DNA of 64,000 nt from an uncultured Clostridia bacterium (GTDB lineage Bacteria; Bacillota; Clostridia; Christensenellales; Borkfalkiaceae), in the NCBI GenBank assembly GCA_947630705.1, contig CANRIK010000002.1, forward strand, positions 23,524-87,523. Direction: 5' to 3'. Both the position numbers and the translations under genes were made by a program. Shown here piece after piece: positions 32,657-41,503 of the stretch; within the stretch, counting starts at the first letter, position 1, and the number at the start of each line of letters is the position of its first letter. The notes beneath the pieces were generated by a model. That model ran no database searches and had not been told where the DNA came from. It saw nothing but the letters and a program-made list of their open reading frames with translations.

Positions 32657-32689
32657 ACCCGTTGCGAGACAAAACTCGCCACGGGTTTT
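32657..32689 (+). terminator. Terminator after the Lgt-like gene
   Basis: The stem ACCCGT..CGAG / CTCG..ACGGGT has a six-base loop and is followed by TTT, five bases after the stop codon. Confidence 0.8.
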
Positions 32690-32750
32690 CATTTGCTTTG
32701 AAAATTGAAAAAAGAAGGCTTGAAAACTTTCCGACAGCCATAAAAGTTCG

Positions 32751-32778
32751 TTGACTTATGCACGAGAGGTGATATAAT
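32751..32778 (+). promoter_or_regulatory. Promoter of the MATE gene
   Basis: TTGACT (32751-32756), a 16-base spacer and TATAAT (32773-32778), ending 24 bases before the ATG. Confidence 0.65.
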
Positions 32779-32801
32779 ATATCGGTGCCGAGGATTGGAC
32801 C

Positions 32802-34208
32802 ATGAACGTTAAAGAAATTGACATGACTTCGGGCAACAAGCTCTTCAAGAGCATGTGCCTCTTTATAGCTCCCCTCATGTTCACGGGGATATTACAGCTT
32901 CTGTACACGGCGAGCGACCTTATAATTTGCGGATTATTCGGCCCGAGCAATTCCACCGCGGCCATTTCGGAGACCAACCCGTTGGTGAATCTTATAGTAA
33001 ACACCTTTCTGGGGCTGGCCACCGGATCGAACGTGCTGATGGCGCAGTGTTACGGCGCGAACGACAGACAGCGCGGCGAGCGAGTCGTCTGCACCTCAAT
33101 GGCAATGTCGCTCGTTCTGGGCGTTGCCGTGGGAGTGTTCGGGGCCGTCTGCTCTAAATATTTTCTGATATGGATGCAGACTCCGGATGACATCATAGAC
33201 TTCTCCGCAGAGTATCTCGCCATATATTTTATCGGCGTGCCGTTCACAATGATATACAACTTCGGCTCCTCCCTTCTTCGGGCTGTGGGCGACACAAGAA
33301 AGCCCTTTTACTTTCTCACCGCCTCCGGCATTATAAACGTTCTTTTGAATCTGCTGTTCGTCATAGTGTTCCGGCTGGGAGTGGCCGGCGTTGCGATATG
33401 CACATCAATTTCGCAATTCTGCGCCGCCGCAATGGTGATTGTCTACATGCTTAAAAAGAGAAACTCTTTCTTTTCCTTCAAACTGCATAAAATAAGATTT
33501 TACGCGAAAGAGACGGGGGAGATTACAAAAATCGGGCTGCCGGCCGGAATTCAGTCATTTATATTTTCGCTGTCCAATCTCATGATAATGTCGAGCATAA
33601 ATTCCCTCGGCACCGAAGTGCTCGGCGGAAACGGAGCGTCGTCCTCGCTGGAAGGCTTCGTATACACCGCCATGGAGAGCTGCGCGCAGGGGGCAATGAC
33701 CTTTGCCTCCGCAAACTACGGCGCGCGCAACAAGGCAAATATAGTGCGCGTAATGAGATACGCGCTGATTCTGATAGTGATAGTCTGGGCCGTTTTGAGC
33801 GCTATAATATTGCTGCTCGCAAGACAGCTATTGGGGCTGTACGTCTCGACGGAAGCCGCCGCAAACGCCGGCTTGCAGAGACTGTTCGCAATACTTCTGA
33901 CATATTTTCTGTGCGGATTCATGGACACCTTCGCCTACTGTCTGCGCGCCATCGGCTACTCCCTTCTTCCGGCAATCGTAAGCGCGGTGGGAGCGTGCGG
34001 ATTCCGACTGATATGGGTGTTCTTCATATTCCCCATTCCCTTCTTCAACAATCTTCTATGGCTGGCGCTGTCTTACCCCATTTCGTGGGTAATAACGGGC
34101 ACGGTGCAGGCCGTATGCTTTTTTGCGCTCTATGGCAGACTGCGCTTTGACAAGTACGCGGAAAATCCCCGTGCAGAGAGCACTCTTCATCGCGAAGAGC
34201 GTGCATAG
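32802..34208 (+). CDS. MATE family multidrug exporter
   Basis: A 468-residue transporter with twelve membrane segments in two related halves. The MATE pattern is clear: PLMFTGILQLLYTASDLIIC in the first helix pair, AQCYGANDRQRGERV after helix 3, LRAVGDTRKP between helices 5 and 6, and in the second half GLPAGIQSFIFSLSNL and ASANYGARNKANI. MATE pumps expel cationic drugs or metabolites by sodium or proton exchange; the substrate is unknown. It has its own promoter and no regulator beside it. Confidence 0.92.
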   Translation: MNVKEIDMTSGNKLFKSMCLFIAPLMFTGILQLLYTASDLIICGLFGPSNSTAAISETNPLVNLIVNTFLGLATGSNVLMAQCYGANDRQRGERVVCTSMAMSLVLGVAVGVFGAVCSKYFLIWMQTPDDIIDFSAEYLAIYFIGVPFTMIYNFGSSLLRAVGDTRKPFYFLTASGIINVLLNLLFVIVFRLGVAGVAICTSISQFCAAAMVIVYMLKKRNSFFSFKLHKIRFYAKETGEITKIGLPAGIQSFIFSLSNLMIMSSINSLGTEVLGGNGASSSLEGFVYTAMESCAQGAMTFASANYGARNKANIVRVMRYALILIVIVWAVLSAIILLLARQLLGLYVSTEAAANAGLQRLFAILLTYFLCGFMDTFAYCLRAIGYSLLPAIVSAVGACGFRLIWVFFIFPIPFFNNLLWLALSYPISWVITGTVQAVCFFALYGRLRFDKYAENPRAESTLHREERA

Positions 34209-34240
34209 AGCGTCTTTAAAAGAAAAAATTTCATATACTC

Positions 34241-34269
34241 TTGAAATCGGAACGGGAATATGATATAAT
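34241..34269 (+). promoter_or_regulatory. Promoter of the ECF S-component operon
   Basis: TTGAAA (34241-34246), 17 bases, TATAAT (34264-34269), followed by TTTTGGAG and the ATG at 34298. No riboswitch fits in the short leader. Confidence 0.75.
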
Positions 34270-34297
34270 TGTCAAAATTCATTTTGGAGAAAAAAAT

Positions 34298-34867
34298 ATG
34301 TTGGATTGCGTTCTTGCAAAACATAAATCTTACGTAAGAATTACGGTCAAAACAACCATTTCCGTACTGCTGGTCATTATGGCGTTCGCCCTTCCTCAAC
34401 TGACTCACGCCATAGGCGGAGCCGAGGCCGGTTCCGTATACATGCCAATGTATATGCCGGCTTTGCTTGCCGGACTTCTGCTCGGCTGGCAATGGGGGCT
34501 TGCAGTGGGACTTCTCTCCCCGACGGTAAGCTACGGCTTTACTTTGCTTGCGTCGGGCACGGCAATGCCCTCGCTGCAAAGATTGCCCTATATGATACTC
34601 GAAACGGGCGCATACGGGCTCATAACCGGATTGTTCTCCGGCCGCGCAGCAAAGAACGCTCTTCTCGCCTTCCCGGCGGTACTCGCGGCGCAGGCCACGG
34701 GCAGAGCTATATACATTGTGTACAACTTGATTGCCGGCAGAGATTTTGCCTCGCTCTGGGCATCGGTGCAGACGGGCCTGACGGGGCTCTGGCTTCAAGC
34801 AATAATAGTGCCGCTTGCGGCAATGCTGCTATTTGCGGCGATGAAAGATGAACGGCAAACCGAATAG
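34298..34867 (+). CDS. ECF transporter S component-like membrane protein
   Basis: A 189-residue protein with five or six hydrophobic segments and the layout of substrate-binding S components of energy-coupling-factor vitamin transporters: MPMYMPALLAGLLLGWQWGLAVGLLSP near 50-75 is typical of the group. S components work with a shared EcfA/A'/T module encoded elsewhere. The substrate cannot be read and no vitamin riboswitch precedes it. The start is set by TTGGAG nine bases before the ATG. It overlaps the DUF1893 gene by 20 bases. Confidence 0.78.
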   Translation: MLDCVLAKHKSYVRITVKTTISVLLVIMAFALPQLTHAIGGAEAGSVYMPMYMPALLAGLLLGWQWGLAVGLLSPTVSYGFTLLASGTAMPSLQRLPYMILETGAYGLITGLFSGRAAKNALLAFPAVLAAQATGRAIYIVYNLIAGRDFASLWASVQTGLTGLWLQAIIVPLAAMLLFAAMKDERQTE

Positions 34868-35252
34868 AGCCGAAGAGCTCTTACAAAATGGCGCCACTCT
34901 CGTGCTTATCGACGGGAGCGGCGTCTTGTGCTACTATGACAGAGGCATTAAAACTCTTCTCTCCCTTCAAGGGAAGTTGGAGGGTGCCTTCGCCGCGGAC
35001 AAGGTAATAGGCAAAGCCGCGGCAATGCTGTTCGTGCGCGGAAAAATAGGCGAGGTGTATGCGGAATTGATATCGGAGCCGGCTCTCGAAGTGTTCGAAA
35101 GGCACGGCGTGCCCTGCTCATATAAAAAATGCGTGCCTAATATAATAAACCGCGAGGGCACGGGCATGTGTCCCATGGAACGGGCGGTGCTCGACGTGGA
35201 CGACGTAGAGAAAGCGTACGAAATTCTGATTGAAAGGACGGGCGGAAGATGA
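34848..35252 (+). CDS. DUF1893 family protein
   Basis: A 134-residue protein of the DUF1893 family (related to Thermotoga TM1506, which has a cytidine-deaminase-like fold). Signature elements are ADKVIGKAAAML near 50-61, CSYKKCVPNIINREGTG near 90-106 and MCPMERAV directly after. No enzymatic role is established. It is translationally coupled at both ends (20-base overlap upstream, ATGA overlap downstream) with a vitamin-transporter-like gene and an Fe-S aldo/keto reductase. Confidence 0.85.
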   Translation: MNGKPNRAEELLQNGATLVLIDGSGVLCYYDRGIKTLLSLQGKLEGAFAADKVIGKAAAMLFVRGKIGEVYAELISEPALEVFERHGVPCSYKKCVPNIINREGTGMCPMERAVLDVDDVEKAYEILIERTGGR

Positions 35253-36358
35253 AGAAACTGGGCTTCGGCTGTATGCGTCTGCCCGTTATAGGCGGCGACC
35301 AGAGCAACATAGACATTGAAAAATTCAAACGCATGGTGGACGTGTTTCAGAGCCGCGGCTTCACTTACTACGACACTGCCTACGTCTATCACGGCGGAAA
35401 GAGCGAAGAGGCTGTGCGCGAAGCGCTTGTAAAAAGATACGACAGAGACGCCTATACCGTAACCACGAAGATGCCCATGTTCGCCATAAGCGAAAGGGCC
35501 GACCTTAAAAGAATTTTCGACGAACAGCTTAAACGGCTGGGCGTGGATTTTATCGACTATTATTGGCTGCACGCCCTGAATAAAAAAGAATACGAAAAGG
35601 CGGAAAGGCTCGAAGCCTTCCGGTTCATCTCCGAAAAGAAAGCCGAAGGAAAAGTAAAACACATAGGCTTTTCCTTCCACGATACTCCACAACTGCTCGA
35701 CAGAATACTCACCGAACACCCCGAGGCGGAGTATGTTCAGCTTCAAATAAATTACATAGATTGGGATTCGCCCACGGTCTGCGCCGGAGATTGCTACAAT
35801 GTAGCCGCGGCGCACAATAAGCCGGTAATCGTCATGGAGCCCGTAAAGGGCGGAGCGTTGGTAAACGTGCCCGAAGCGGTCAAAGCCATGTTTTTAAGTC
35901 GGAATCCGGAGGCTTCGACGGCGAGCTGGGCAATACGATATGCCGCAAGCCTCGAAAACGTCGTTACTGTGCTCTCCGGAATGTCCGATCTGGTGCAGAT
36001 AGAGGACAATACGTCGTATATGAGCAATTTCACTCCTCTCGACGACGGCGAAAGACAGATAGTCGAGCTGGCGGCAAAAGTTATAAAGGACAATACATTT
36101 ATCCCCTGCACCTCCTGCCGCTATTGCGTTGACGGCTGTCCGAAGAAGATTTCCATACCCGACTATTTCACTCTTTACAACGAGCACAGACGCATGCACG
36201 GGCACTCCGACAGCGATTACTATTACGATAACGTATTCGGCGCAAGAGGCGGAAAACCCGGGAACTGCATAGGCTGCGGCAAATGCGAGGCCGTTTGTCC
36301 GCAGAAACTTTCCATAAGAAAGTATTTAAAGCAGGTGGCTTTGGAATTCGAAAAATAA
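35249..36358 (+). CDS. Aldo/keto reductase with C-terminal 4Fe-4S domain
   Basis: A 369-residue protein with an NADPH-type aldo/keto reductase barrel (about 1-270; GFGCMRLP at the start, DTAYVYHGG with the catalytic Asp/Tyr, TTKMP with Lys, and IGFSFHD). A ferredoxin-like C-terminal domain follows, with two cysteine sets, CTSCRYCVDGCP near 287 and CIGCGKCEAVCP near 340. This two-part form is common in strict anaerobes, where electrons can pass from iron-sulfur clusters. The substrate is unknown. It is the last gene of a three-gene operon. Confidence 0.92.
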   Translation: MKKLGFGCMRLPVIGGDQSNIDIEKFKRMVDVFQSRGFTYYDTAYVYHGGKSEEAVREALVKRYDRDAYTVTTKMPMFAISERADLKRIFDEQLKRLGVDFIDYYWLHALNKKEYEKAERLEAFRFISEKKAEGKVKHIGFSFHDTPQLLDRILTEHPEAEYVQLQINYIDWDSPTVCAGDCYNVAAAHNKPVIVMEPVKGGALVNVPEAVKAMFLSRNPEASTASWAIRYAASLENVVTVLSGMSDLVQIEDNTSYMSNFTPLDDGERQIVELAAKVIKDNTFIPCTSCRYCVDGCPKKISIPDYFTLYNEHRRMHGHSDSDYYYDNVFGARGGKPGNCIGCGKCEAVCPQKLSIRKYLKQVALEFEK

Positions 36359-36432
36359 AACCGACTTTTTGCGGCGGAGAAATTCCGCCGCAAGCATGTT
36401 TATAAACGGAGGATATTGTAAATAAAATCTGT

Positions 36433-37365
36433 ATGTGTACTGCTCTGGGATTTAAAACGGAAAACAATTATCTGTTCGGAAGAACGCTGGACGTCTGCTC
36501 CTCTGACGGCGAGAAAATAGTTCTCACTCCCGAAAATTTTCCCCTCGTTTTCAGAGACGGAACAAAACTCCAAAAGCACCGCGCAATCTTGGGAACGGCG
36601 TGCGTCGTGGGGGGATTGCCCCTATACTATGACGCGATGAACGCCGACGGGCTGTGCATGGCCGGACTGAATTTCCCCGATAACGCCGTGTACCACAAGA
36701 GACAGGACGGCAAAATAAACGTCGCTCCTTTCGAGATAATATTATACATTCTGGGCAAGTGCGGAACGCTTCGCGAGGCGCGCGCGGAACTCGAAAAACT
36801 GAACGTGTGCGACATTTCCTTTTCGGACAAGCTGCCCCATACTCCTCTGCACTGGATGATAGGCGACGGCACGGGAGAGCTCGTGGCGGAGAGCGTGGCC
36901 GACGGTCTCAAAGTGTACGACAACCCCTCCGGCGTGCTCACAAATAATCCTCCCTTCCCCCAACAGCTCTTCAATCTCAAAAATTATTCCCGTCTTTCTC
37001 CCTACAATCCGCGCAAACCGTTCACCGACAAGCTCGACCTGCAACCGTACAGCCGCGGAATGGGAGCATTGGGACTGCCCGGCGACTGGTCGTCTCCCTC
37101 GCGCTTTGTAAGAGCGGCGTTTGTAAAGTTCAATTACCTCACGGAGGGCGGAGAGGCGACGGAAAACGACTTCTTCAACATGCTCGACGCGGTGAAAGTA
37201 CCCAACGGGTGCGTGGAAGGAGCAAACGGATTTCAGTATACCGTATACTCCTGCTGCTGCGATACCGGAAATCTGACTTACACTATGAAAACCTACGGCG
37301 GCGCGATACATTCGGCCGATTTCAAAAGCGGCGCAGACGGAACGCGGCTTATAACAGCCGATTGA
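36433..37365 (+). CDS. Choloylglycine hydrolase family protein (bile salt hydrolase/penicillin V acylase-like)
   Basis: A 310-residue Ntn hydrolase. After removal of Met1 the N-terminal Cys2 is the nucleophile; Arg17 and Asp20 (FGRTLD), the Asn in MNADGLCMAGLNFP, the Asn in VLTNNPPFP and the Arg in GDWSSPSRFVRAAF complete the known active site. These enzymes cut amide bonds, in gut Firmicutes mostly glycine- or taurine-conjugated bile acids; penicillin V or acyl-homoserine lactone cleavage occurs in relatives. No signal peptide is seen, so it is cytoplasmic. The best ribosome site, GGAGG at 36408-36412, is 20 bases from the ATG, which is unusually far, yet the Met-Cys start is required by the family. 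Confidence 0.9.
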   Translation: MCTALGFKTENNYLFGRTLDVCSSDGEKIVLTPENFPLVFRDGTKLQKHRAILGTACVVGGLPLYYDAMNADGLCMAGLNFPDNAVYHKRQDGKINVAPFEIILYILGKCGTLREARAELEKLNVCDISFSDKLPHTPLHWMIGDGTGELVAESVADGLKVYDNPSGVLTNNPPFPQQLFNLKNYSRLSPYNPRKPFTDKLDLQPYSRGMGALGLPGDWSSPSRFVRAAFVKFNYLTEGGEATENDFFNMLDAVKVPNGCVEGANGFQYTVYSCCCDTGNLTYTMKTYGGAIHSADFKSGADGTRLITAD

Positions 37366-37371
37366 TGACGG

Positions 37372-37416
37372 ACGAAGTACTTTATTGAAAGGCAAACGAA
37401 GTATTTTATTGAAAGG
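37372..37416 (+). repeat. Tandem repeat of a 21-base motif
   Basis: Two copies (37372-37392 and 37396-37416), one base different, each beginning ACGAAGTA and ending ATTGAAAGG, lie between the hydrolase stop codon and its terminator. Function unknown. Confidence 0.8.
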
Positions 37417-37418
37417 AA

Positions 37419-37452
37419 GGGCGCGCGGACTTAAATGTCCGCGCGCCCTTTT
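37419..37452 (+). terminator. Terminator after the choloylglycine hydrolase gene
   Basis: A 12-bp GC-rich stem GGGCGCGCGGAC / GTCCGCGCGCCC with a six-base loop is followed by TTTT. Confidence 0.85.
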
Positions 37453-37488
37453 ATTTGTTTTTGATTTCTTCTGCTTATTTTACTTTCA

Positions 37489-38019
37489 TTATATTAAATA
37501 CAGCAATACTCCCAACGCCGCTCCAAATACCACGGCGATACGGAACAGTATATTGAATATTTTATATATCTTTCTTCTCTTTTTGACTTTGGCGTTATAG
37601 GCGCACAGCACGCCCTCCTCACAGAGGGGCACGTCCGATTCGGCTGTAACGACCGGCTTATCGCCCGTCGCGCTCGAAACTATATCGAAATTAATGTGCG
37701 CGTCGGCGTCGGCCTTTCCGCTCGCCGAATAGAAGATTTCCTGCTCCTCGTACTTTTTGAATCTGGGCGCAAACAGCCCGAATATCCCGAAAAACCAGAA
37801 AAGAAGCGTCCAGCCGAACCAATATTTAATCGACAGCAACGACTTCCTTATGATGCGTATTTCGAATTCTCCGTTTTCTTCCGTTTGAGCTTCGACCGCA
37901 TAACCGCCCTTCTCCACGGGGGAAAATCTGACGGGTTGCCCGTTCACATATACGACCGGATCGCGCAGACCGTACGAATCTCTTATTTTAAAGAATAAAT
38001 TCAGTTTCATGGCCGCCAC
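37489..38019 (-). CDS. Hypothetical membrane protein
   Basis: A 176-residue protein of unknown family. A beta-rich N-terminal part (NLFFKIRDSYGLRDPVVYVN) is followed by a hydrophobic segment (about 68-85, WTLLFWFFGIFGLF), a second soluble part, a basic KKRRK stretch, and a C-terminal hydrophobic helix (about 158-176). It lies one base after the end of the upstream membrane protein gene, so the two form an operon. Confidence 0.7.
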   Translation of the reverse strand: MAAMKLNLFFKIRDSYGLRDPVVYVNGQPVRFSPVEKGGYAVEAQTEENGEFEIRIIRKSLLSIKYWFGWTLLFWFFGIFGLFAPRFKKYEEQEIFYSASGKADADAHINFDIVSSATGDKPVVTAESDVPLCEEGVLCAYNAKVKKRRKIYKIFNILFRIAVVFGAALGVLLYLI

Positions 38020-38020
38020 C

Positions 38021-38557
38021 TCATAACACCGCCGAATACACGACGAACAGCAAAATTACATAGCTCAAAACGCCTACCCCCGTAAACACGCATGAAACTA
38101 TCGATTTTGCATAGTTTTTCTTGAAACCCGCCAGCTTTTTGTTTTTTATGCACAGCACGAGCGAGACCGTTGCGGCGGCTGCCGCAAATACGGCGGCTAT
38201 GGGACAAATTATTTTATATGCGCCGAAAACCGACGGAGCGACATTGCTTACAACCGACAGAGCGGAACTGAAATCGAAAAGGGTCAAGACGTGGGCGACA
38301 TGCTCTCTGAAACCCTCGATAATCCAACATAGGAACAGCGTACACGCCGAGCCGAACACGAGGAATATGAGATAGAACACCAGCGCTATATCCCAAATAA
38401 TTCCGCAGATATACATGAACGCATAGCCGGCTGCGGAAAACAGCCCCATGAACAGCGGAACCATCAATACAAGCGAAAGGACGAGCGCGAAAGAAGAGAA
38501 CAGAGAGCACACGTTCATTACAACTACGTCGCGCTCATATGTGGGTAATTTTGACAT
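38021..38557 (-). CDS. Hypothetical multi-pass membrane protein
   Basis: A 178-residue protein with about four or five hydrophobic segments, including those near 13-40, 46-77 and 118-135, and no recognised motif. The ATG follows AGGAGGA. Function unknown; it is co-transcribed with the downstream membrane protein. Confidence 0.7.
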   Translation of the reverse strand: MSKLPTYERDVVVMNVCSLFSSFALVLSLVLMVPLFMGLFSAAGYAFMYICGIIWDIALVFYLIFLVFGSACTLFLCWIIEGFREHVAHVLTLFDFSSALSVVSNVAPSVFGAYKIICPIAAVFAAAAATVSLVLCIKNKKLAGFKKNYAKSIVSCVFTGVGVLSYVILLFVVYSAVL

Positions 38558-38636
38558 ACTTATCCTCCTCCTTATTTCTTATTTTGCACTTTTATTATAT
38601 AAAATAAATAGCGCAATGTCAATGCCCATAGAAAAC

Positions 38637-38666
38637 GGCGCCTCGCGGCTGTTGCCGCGAGGCGCC
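38637..38666. terminator. GC-rich hairpin between niaR and the membrane protein operon
   Basis: A 13-bp perfect stem GGCGCCTCGCGGC / GCCGCGAGGCGCC with a four-base loop. It lies just downstream of niaR on the minus strand; T-runs are short, so strength is uncertain. Confidence 0.6.
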
Positions 38667-38703
38667 TTCGTTGCGATTTCATTTCAGCTTTTATATTCCT
38701 GCT

Positions 38704-39213
38704 TTATATTTCGATAAGGAAGCCCGAAGCACGCAGTTTCTTCTCTATGTCGTCGAGAATTTTCTCGCTTTCGGCCGTCACGGTATGATAATGATAGCCG
38801 TCGGTTACGCTCATGAGCGGCTTCGAAGCTCCCGATTTCAGCGAGCGGTAGAGCTCCTCAACGTGCGTGCGGCTGTTGAGGTCGAGCCTCGCGGAAATTC
38901 TGCCGTACAGACGGTGGTTTACGAAGATATCCTCCACTCTTCCGCCGGCATCGATTATCAGCGCGCCCTCTTCCACTATCTGGTCGAACGTATGTCGGCA
39001 CTTGAACACGCGGCTGGCGCGCGCCCTCGTGTTGAACACGTAGCCGCGGTTTGTGGCGGTTATGTTATACCCGTTTGCGCGCAGTATGGCTATATCCTGC
39101 ACTATTACCTGACGGGAAACGTCGAATTTTTCGGCAAGTATTCCGGCGGAAAGAGGATTTTCCGCGTTGCCGATGAGACTCAATATCTCCTCTCTGCGGT
39201 TTGCGGCTTTCAT
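38704..39213 (-). CDS. niaR: NiaR-type NAD biosynthesis repressor
   Basis: A 169-residue protein with an HTH_11 winged helix (RREEILSLIGNAENPLSAGI, then VSRQVIVQDIAILRANGYNI) and a C-terminal 3H domain whose three histidines are seen in FKCRHTFDQIV, FVNHRLYG and DGYHYHTV. 3H-domain NiaR repressors bind niacin and shut off NAD synthesis or niacin uptake genes. It is the third gene of nadB-nadC-niaR and overlaps nadC by ATGA, giving feedback control of its own operon. A matching operator lies upstream of nadB. Confidence 0.92.
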   Translation of the reverse strand: MKAANRREEILSLIGNAENPLSAGILAEKFDVSRQVIVQDIAILRANGYNITATNRGYVFNTRARASRVFKCRHTFDQIVEEGALIIDAGGRVEDIFVNHRLYGRISARLDLNSRTHVEELYRSLKSGASKPLMSVTDGYHYHTVTAESEKILDDIEKKLRASGFLIEI

Positions 39214-40076
39214 TCTTCCTCCATCAGCGGATGAAGATTTTTAAGGGAGAGGTCAAGTATGGGCGCGGAATGGGTCAGAGCTCCGCTCGACACAAAATCA
39301 ACGCCTGTGTCGAGTATTTCGGCTATATTTTCGCGCGTGACGTTGCCGCTGCACTCCGTCAGCGCCCTGCCGCCTATCATTTCGACCGCCGCTTTCATAT
39401 CCTCTTTGGACATGTTGTCGAGCATGATAATGTCCGCTCCGGCTTCCAAAGCCTCCGCTACCTGTTCCAGATTCTCGACTTCCACTTCTATTTTCCTTAC
39501 GAAAGAGGCGTATTTCTTTGCCATGAGCACGGCGTTCTTAACGCCGCCCGCCGCGCCGATATGGTTGTCTTTGAGGAGTATGCCGTCCGAAAGATTGTAT
39601 CGGTGATTTTCGCCGCCGCCCACCTTCACCGCATACTTTTCGAATATGCGCATGTTGGGAGTAGTCTTGCGAGTATCGAGAAGTCGGGTCTTGCTGCCGT
39701 CCAAAAGAGCGACCATCTCATGCGTGTAAGTGGCTATTCCGCTCATTCTTTGAAGGTAGTTGAGCGCGACTCTTTCGCCCGAAAGGAGCACCCTTATATC
39801 TCCCACCACCTCGGCGAGGAGCTGTCCCTTCCTGACTTCTTCTCCGTCCTTTACGTACGCCTTTATCCAAGTTCTGCCGTCGAGTATTTTGAAAGTGCGC
39901 TCGAACACTTCGAGACCGCAGATTATTCCGTCCTGCTTGCATATCAGCTGTACGCTGCCCTTTCTGAAATCGGGCATTACGGCGTTGGTGCTCACGTCCT
40001 CGTTGGATATATCTTCTTTGAGCGCCGACTTTATCAGCTCGTCGGCATTAAGTACGCCCGAAATGGGGTTTAGCAT
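39210..40076 (-). CDS. nadC: Quinolinate phosphoribosyltransferase (nicotinate-nucleotide pyrophosphorylase, carboxylating)
   Basis: A 288-residue enzyme that turns quinolinate and PRPP into nicotinate mononucleotide. It has the full NadC pattern: ALNYLQRMSGIAT near 105-118, LLDTRKTTPNMR near 133-144, YAVKVGGGENHRYNLSDGIL near 150-169 and KDNHI, plus EVEVENLEQ near 200. The ATG is preceded by AAGGAGG and lies inside the end of nadB (29-base overlap). Confidence 0.96.
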   Translation of the reverse strand: MLNPISGVLNADELIKSALKEDISNEDVSTNAVMPDFRKGSVQLICKQDGIICGLEVFERTFKILDGRTWIKAYVKDGEEVRKGQLLAEVVGDIRVLLSGERVALNYLQRMSGIATYTHEMVALLDGSKTRLLDTRKTTPNMRIFEKYAVKVGGGENHRYNLSDGILLKDNHIGAAGGVKNAVLMAKKYASFVRKIEVEVENLEQVAEALEAGADIIMLDNMSKEDMKAAVEMIGGRALTECSGNVTRENIAEILDTGVDFVSSGALTHSAPILDLSLKNLHPLMEEE

Positions 40077-41373
40077 CTTCCGCCTCCTTTATTGCCTTGC
40101 GTATATTATTCTTATATTCTTCCAAAAGTTCTTCCGGCTTCGAATATTGACCGAAATCCAGCTTCGACGCGGCATATTCCGCGGTCAATCGGTCTATCGG
40201 CGTATAATTTGCCGAAATATCGAGCGCCGCGCGCTCGGCAAACAGCAGACTTTCCAAAAGGGAATTGGACGCAAGTCTGTTTGCGCCGTGCACTCCGTTG
40301 CAACATGTCTCGCCTACGGCGTACAGTCTGGGCATTGTGGTCTTTCCGTTCAAATCGCTGCGTATTCCGCCCATAAAATAGTGCTGTGCCGGAACTACGG
40401 GGATACACTCCGTAAATACGTCGTATCCCTCTTCCGCGCACTTCTCCACGATAGAGGGAAAATGCGCCTTTATTTCCTCGCGCGGAATGGGTCGCATGTC
40501 CAGCCATACGAAGTCGGTGCCGTCCTTCTTCATCTGACGGTATATTGCGGCGGTCACGACGTCACGCGGCTGTAATTCGTCGGTAAAACGCTGAAAATTT
40601 TTATCGAGAAGAACGGCTCCCTCGCCGCGCACCGATTCGGAAATCAGAAAACTGCGGCCGACGCGACTCTTCGTGTACAGCGTCGTGGGATGTATCTGAA
40701 TGTAATTTATGTTGTCTACCGCGACTCCGTGGCGAAGGCAGACGGCAAGGCCGTCGCCCGTCAGAAGTCTGAAATTTGTGGAATGACTGAATATTCCGCC
40801 TATGCCGCCGCATGCCAATACTGTGTAATCGGCAAAGACGGGAAACACCTTCCCCGAGTTGTTGTCGGAAACTATCAGACCGCAACAGCCGCCATTGCAC
40901 TCTATCAGATCGAGCATGGTCGTCTCCTGCACGACTTCCACGTTTTTAAGAGTCAAGACCCTTTTCAACAGCTTTTCGGTTATTTCCTTGCCCGTGCAGT
41001 CCTCGTGAAAACATATTCGGTTTTTGGAATGTCCGCCCTCGCGAGTTACGGCAAGAGAGCCGTCGGCATTGCGCGCGAAATCCACGCCGTAAGAGACAAG
41101 TTCGTCCACTATCGCCTCGGAGGAATTAATCATGCACTCCACCGCCGCGCGGTTGTTTTCATCGTGGCCGGCGCGCATAGTGTCGGCAAAATAACTTTCG
41201 AAATCCTCCTCGCCCTGCAAACGGCAGATACCGCCCTGCGCAAGATAGCTGTCGGAGCGGTCGGGCGTGCCCTTGCAGATAACGGCAACTCGTTTATTTT
41301 GCGGCAGGTGAAGGGCGCAGTTGAGTCCGGCAACGCCCGTGCCGACGATTAATACGTCGTAAAATTTTTCCAA
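40048..41373 (-). CDS. nadB: L-aspartate oxidase
   Basis: A 441-residue flavoprotein that oxidises aspartate to iminoaspartate, the first step of NAD synthesis. It has the FAD motif VLIVGTGVAGLNCALHL near the start, SDSYLAQGGI near 40-49, the substrate region TREGGHSKNRI near 120-130, and HPTTLYTKSRVGRSFLISE-like and QHYFMGGI segments. It is shorter than many NadB proteins (about 530 residues), lacking much of the C-terminal helical domain, as is common in Firmicutes. It is the first gene of nadB-nadC-niaR; nadA is not present in this operon. Confidence 0.95.
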   Translation of the reverse strand: MEKFYDVLIVGTGVAGLNCALHLPQNKRVAVICKGTPDRSDSYLAQGGICRLQGEEDFESYFADTMRAGHDENNRAAVECMINSSEAIVDELVSYGVDFARNADGSLAVTREGGHSKNRICFHEDCTGKEITEKLLKRVLTLKNVEVVQETTMLDLIECNGGCCGLIVSDNNSGKVFPVFADYTVLACGGIGGIFSHSTNFRLLTGDGLAVCLRHGVAVDNINYIQIHPTTLYTKSRVGRSFLISESVRGEGAVLLDKNFQRFTDELQPRDVVTAAIYRQMKKDGTDFVWLDMRPIPREEIKAHFPSIVEKCAEEGYDVFTECIPVVPAQHYFMGGIRSDLNGKTTMPRLYAVGETCCNGVHGANRLASNSLLESLLFAERAALDISANYTPIDRLTAEYAASKLDFGQYSKPEELLEEYKNNIRKAIKEAEDAKPHFGRT

Positions 41374-41416
41374 TATTCAAAGCCTCTTTTAAGCCGTTTA
41401 TTTGTGATACAGATAT

Positions 41417-41460
41417 ACTTTACACTAAAAGTTTACACCTGTCAAGTCATATGTAAACTT
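41417..41460 (-). promoter_or_regulatory. nadB promoter with predicted NiaR operator
   Basis: Reading leftward, TTGACA (41445-41440), 17 bases and TAAAGT (41422-41417) form the promoter. Three copies of the half-site TGTAAA[C/G]T surround it: one upstream (41452-41460, plus orientation), an exact inverted partner at 41429-41437, and a third overlapping the -10 box. AAGTTTACA and TGTAAACTT are perfect reverse complements spaced by 14 bases. Position over the promoter and the niaR gene in the operon point to NiaR as the ligand-dependent repressor. Confidence 0.75.
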
Positions 41461-41503
41461 TTTTGCAATTTTTGGTAAAAATCGGTTAATATCCCCCATT
41501 TGC

